Source: CAVUPF01 sp963803755 (GTDB lineage: Bacteria > Actinomycetota > Thermoleophilia > Solirubrobacterales > 70-9). From it: a DNA stretch of 64,000 bases. The notes under the pieces were generated by a model, which ran no database searches, had not been told where the DNA came from, and saw only the letters and a program-made list of their open reading frames with translations. Made by a program: the position numbers and the translations under genes. The stretch spans positions 1 through 64,000 of the forward strand of contig CAWDNP010000010.1 of assembly GCA_963803755.1 (NCBI GenBank), in the 5' to 3' direction. Positions within the stretch are counted from its first letter, which is position 1, and each line of letters begins with the position of its first letter. Shown here one piece after another: positions 61,148 through 64,000 of the stretch.

Positions 61148-61513
61148 TGGCAGTTGTCCGCGCAGGAGTTCAACGACTTGAAATCACAATCTGTGATGGC
61201 TAGCGGGCAGCACGGGGGTCGCCGGACACGTCCCTTGGTCTTACCGAGCAAGGTGTCGCGATGCTCTCGGGTGTCCTGCGCAGCGAGCGAGCGATCGTGG
61301 TGAACATAGAGATCATGCGGGCGTTCGTCGAGCTTCGCCGCGCTGCTACGGGCGATTGAGAAACGGCTTGAAGAGCTCGAGCGAGAGACCGAGACAAAGC
61401 TAGCTCAGCACGACGAGCAGTTGAGCCAGATCTTCAAGACGCTGCGCCACCTGATCTCCCCGCTTCGACCAAAGCGGCCGGTCGGATTCAGATTGCCCGA
61501 GGACGAGGAGTAG
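61148..61513 (+). pseudogene. Remnant of an ORF6N-domain protein
   Basis: Three successive frames give WQLSAQEFNDLKSQSVMASG, then LTEQGVAMLSGVLRSERAIV with NIEIMRAFVELRR, then RLEELERETETKLAQHDEQL and SPLRPKRPVGFRLPEDEE. These match the C-terminal two thirds of ORF6N proteins (phage-derived, KilA-N-like DNA-binding proteins) in order. The N-terminal ~50 residues are missing and frames change near 61245 and 61355. A decayed mobile-element gene is more likely than two errors plus a missing start. Confidence 0.6.
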
Positions 61514-61570
61514 CCGAGGTCACGCATCATGCAGCGCCCTGATTCGCGCGGAGGTCCGCCATAGGGGCCC

Positions 61571-62043
61571 CTACCCCTTTCCGCCCTCCCCGATTGCCAG
61601 CGCATAGGCCTCCTCCGCGCCCAGGAATGGCGCCAGGGTCACGTAGACGGCCAGCGGCACCATCTCCGCCAGTCGCTCTGCGCCCTTCTGCTTGACGTGG
61701 TCATAGAAGAGCGCGTAAAGCGCCCCGCCGATTGCCTCCGCGGTGATCGGCGGGATGTCGGGTTTCAGCTCATAGCCCGGCGCAAGCAGTCCCTCCATCC
61801 CTTCGGTCACAACCTCTCGCTGCTCCAGCGCCCTTTTCCCAGCCGCGTACATCTCCACGGCGCCAAGCCGCGCGTACTCGGGCTCCTGCACGCCGAAGCT
61901 GAACATCGCCTCCTGGGTGTCGTGCACGGCGTGGGACCAGTCCGAGGCCCGGCGAAAGGCGGGCAGCGCCGCGGCCAGCATCTGAGAGGAGCCGCTGTCG
62001 AGGGCGGCCACCATGGCCTCTTCTTTGTTCGAGAAATTCTCGA
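61571..62043 (-). pseudogene. TetR-family regulator, C-terminal part only
   Basis: The frame reads VENFSNKEEAMVAALDSGSS and then a helical TetR ligand-binding domain ending EEAYALAIGEGGKG, about 157 residues. The ENFSNKEEA segment is the last helix of a TetR DNA-binding domain, yet the preceding ~45 residues (RERLAAVDAAQPRLGADRQP) bear no resemblance to the HTH. The DNA-binding part is thus lost exactly at about 62044. The frame itself stays open further upstream but is antisense to another gene fragment. Confidence 0.6.
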
Positions 62044-62056
62044 CACTCGTGGGCTG

Positions 62057-62563
62057 GCGGTCTGCCCCGAGGCGCGGTTGCGCAGCGTCGACAGCCGCCA
62101 GGCGCTCGCGATTTGCGGAAGCGCTCTGGTCGGACGCGGACGCCTCTATGACCGGGTCTTTATCCCGGGCCAGCTTCCGTTTGGCCTCCATGCCCATTTG
62201 CTCGTCTTCAATGGGCGAACCAAGCAGGGACACACAGCGGTTTGGGTCCAGGCATACACCACCAACCCCGTGCCGGTCTCCTTCGTCCTGCCTTTTCATG
62301 TGCGCCACCAACCCGGGCCATTCCGCACGGTCTTGGTCAGCGTTGTGCCGCGCACTGTTGGGCCATGGCCCCGTTTCGCCCACTTTCAGATCGTCGTTGG
62401 GCGTCGTTTCTCCTACCGCGGCCGCAGCCACAGTTATATGAGTGCTTCCTGTCCGGTGCCACCGCGCTTCACAGAGGGTTTTCTTTCCTTTGCCCGCGCC
62501 ACCTTCAACCTTGCCGAAGGCCCCGTCAGGGCGGAAGCCGTGCGCAGTTGCCGTGCGCGCTGA
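62057..62563 (+). pseudogene. C-terminal fragment of a conserved secreted-type hypothetical protein
   Basis: The plus-strand frame reads ALICGSALVGRGRLYDRVFI-like sequence, then LLVFNGRTKQGHTAVWVQAY, VGPWPRFAHFQIVVGRRFSY and SYMSASCPVPPRFTEGFLSF, ending in RAEAVRSCRAR. This looks like real coding sequence of a beta-rich extracellular protein seen in related actinobacteria (recalled, not searched). No start or signal peptide precedes it: the 5' part is cut at about 62050, the same point where the TetR gene loses its N-terminus. A deletion or assembly join is likely. Confidence 0.5.
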
Positions 62564-62694
62564 AACGCCGCCAGCGCTCTGGCGCCGGCGGCGGCAGGGA
62601 TACATCCGTCGCCTCGCCGAATCCTTTCCCTGTGCGGGTAAAGCTCGGAGACGACGCCGTACCGCGTGGCTTGCGCTGCCTTAGAATCCCTGAA

Positions 62695-64000
62695 ATGGGG
62701 GGACTAGGCTGAGCCTTCGCAGGCCCGTCCTGGGCCTTGCCGTCGTTCTTGCCGGCTGCTTGGCGCTGGGCGTGTTGGGCATCGGGGTGGAGGGGAAGCT
62801 GCAGCCGACCTCGCTGACGGTTCCCGGCACCGCCTCGGCGCGGGGCCAGGCGCTGGCCGAACGCCACTTCGGCAACTCCTCGCCCTTCGTCATCTTGCTG
62901 CGCGGCCCCGCCGCCTCGATTGATCGCCAGGGTCCGCGGTTGGTGGCGGCGCTGCGCCGCGAACCCAGCGCGACCGTCATCTCGCCCTGGGACCGCGGTC
63001 ATCTCGCCGCCCTACGTCCCGGCCTGCGGCGCGCGCTGATCCTCGTTGACTTCCACGTGCCGCTTACCGAAGCTATCCGCCACACCGTCCCCTGGCTGGA
63101 GCAGACGCTCGCAGACCACGTCCACCCCCCGCTGCAAGCCGTCCAGTCGGGCTACGCCAGCATCTCGCGAGCACTCCAGCAGGAATCGCTGGGCGCGACC
63201 GAGCGCGCCGAGCTGCTCGCCGCCCCGCTTCTGATCATCGTCTTGCTCCTCGTCTTTCGCTCGCTGATCGCCGCCGTGATCCCGCTCGGCATGGGGGCGT
63301 TGACCGTCCTCGCTGGCCGCGGCGTGCTCGTCGCGCTCGGCTCCTTCGTGCGGATCGAAGCTCTCTCACTCGTCGTCTGCACGATGATGGGGCTGGCGCT
63401 GGGCGTCGACTACTCGCTATTCATCATCTCGCGCTTCCGCGAGGAGCTGGCTCAATCAGACCCAACCCATTCGCCCGCCCGCCAGGCGCGTGAGGCGGCG
63501 TTGCGCACCCGCCAAAGCGCTGGGCGCACCACGATCTTCGCCGGCGTCACCCTCTTCTCCGCGATCTTCCTCTCCTCCTTCCTGCAGCCGGGCTCGCTGC
63601 TCTTCTCGCTGGCGACGGCGCTGGTCGTCGTCACCGTGATCAGCGTCCTCATCGCCTCGCTCGCGCTGCCGGCACTGCTCGCCCTGCTCGGAGCGCGGAT
63701 CGACGCGGTGAGGATCGGCCTGCGGCCTCGGGCGGGCGGGCGCCCGGGAGTCGCCGCCGCGGCGTCTGCCGCGCTGCGCCGTCCAGGTCTCGCCGCCGTC
63801 TTGGTTGCGGTCCCGCTTCTGCTCTTGGCCGCCCCTGCGCTTGCCCTCGACACCGGTGCCCCGGGGGTCGGCGAGCTCTCCGCATCGAACTCCGCGCGGC
63901 GCAGCACCGAACAGATCGACAGCGCCGTCGGCCCTGGCTGGGAGGCGCCCTTCATCGTTGTTGCCGAAGCCCCCGATGGCCCGATCACCACGCCGAGGCG
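62695..64000 (+). CDS. MMPL-family (RND-type) membrane transporter, 3' partial
   Basis: The frame is open to the right edge. It starts with a hydrophobic helix (LSLRRPVLGLAVVLAGCLAL), an extracytoplasmic domain with TSLTVPGTASARGQALAERH and SSPFVILLRG, then membrane helices with the MMPL signature LGVDYSLFIISRFREEL. The only plausible ATG (62695) is out of frame by one base across a G6 run (62697-62702); one more G would join them, so a homopolymer undercall is likely. MMPL proteins export lipids or drugs, powered by protons. Confidence 0.82.

Overview
The window looks like a contig from a high-GC actinobacterium, most likely the class Thermoleophilia (Solirubrobacterales). That placement is an inference from protein style: long acidic extensions on S17, L5 and S5, FadD15-type ligase, PBP4-type DacB, and strongly G/C-ending codons. 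No 16S gene is present to confirm it.

Layout. (1) 1-13522: the S10/spc/alpha ribosomal super-operon on the plus strand, from the tail of rplV to rplQ, including secY, adk, map, rpmJ and rpoA. The first ~6.4 kb carries about 15 single-base frameshifts in essential genes. These cannot all be biological, so the consensus is error-rich there. (2) 13519-22613: housekeeping genes truA, surE, ligA, dacB, a patatin phospholipase, a long-chain acyl-CoA synthetase, a small HTH protein and a membrane-tethered DsbA-like protein. (3) 22614-22687: tRNA-Pro(CGG). Its 3' end is the left attachment site of a ~36.3-kb integrated element (22675-59024). The element is bounded by a 17-bp direct repeat, with a second 21-bp direct repeat of paired GCATGCAA boxes just inside each end (probable integrase arm sites). 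(4) 59025-64000: right chromosomal flank with a PIN/RHH toxin-antitoxin pair, a STAS protein, several gene remnants and the start of an MMPL transporter.

The element is mobilizable. It has a MobF relaxase-helicase, a VirD4/TraD-like coupling protein, an integrase with an excisionase-like neighbour and a second XerC/D-like recombinase, but no VirB4 or mating-pore genes. Its main cargo is DNA phosphorothioation (PT): dndB-C-D-E plus a PT-associated methyltransferase on the minus strand, and dndA divergent. A Ser/Thr protein kinase lies 12 nt behind dndA. It faces a five-gene PT-dependent restriction block: a sigma-4-like protein, a PLD/SF2 helicase, a 63-aa protein, a Rad50/DndD-like ATPase and Dnd-associated protein 4. 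DndFGH is absent. dndA to dndE would place sulfur in the backbone, and the second block would be the restriction arm.

A second cargo module (44464-50999) has no match I recognise: a membrane-anchored STAND-like NTPase, a SAM methyltransferase, an SHMT-like PLP enzyme, a UbiA-like membrane protein and a HAD hydrolase. Identical 19-bp copies of one palindromic promoter sequence lie directly before the NTPase and PLP-enzyme start codons. This is my best candidate for an undescribed system. A RES/ParS-like toxin-antitoxin pair, an M48 membrane protease, small DNA-binding proteins, a 57-aa ORF with a perfect Shine-Dalgarno and a ROK-like protein fill the rest of the element.
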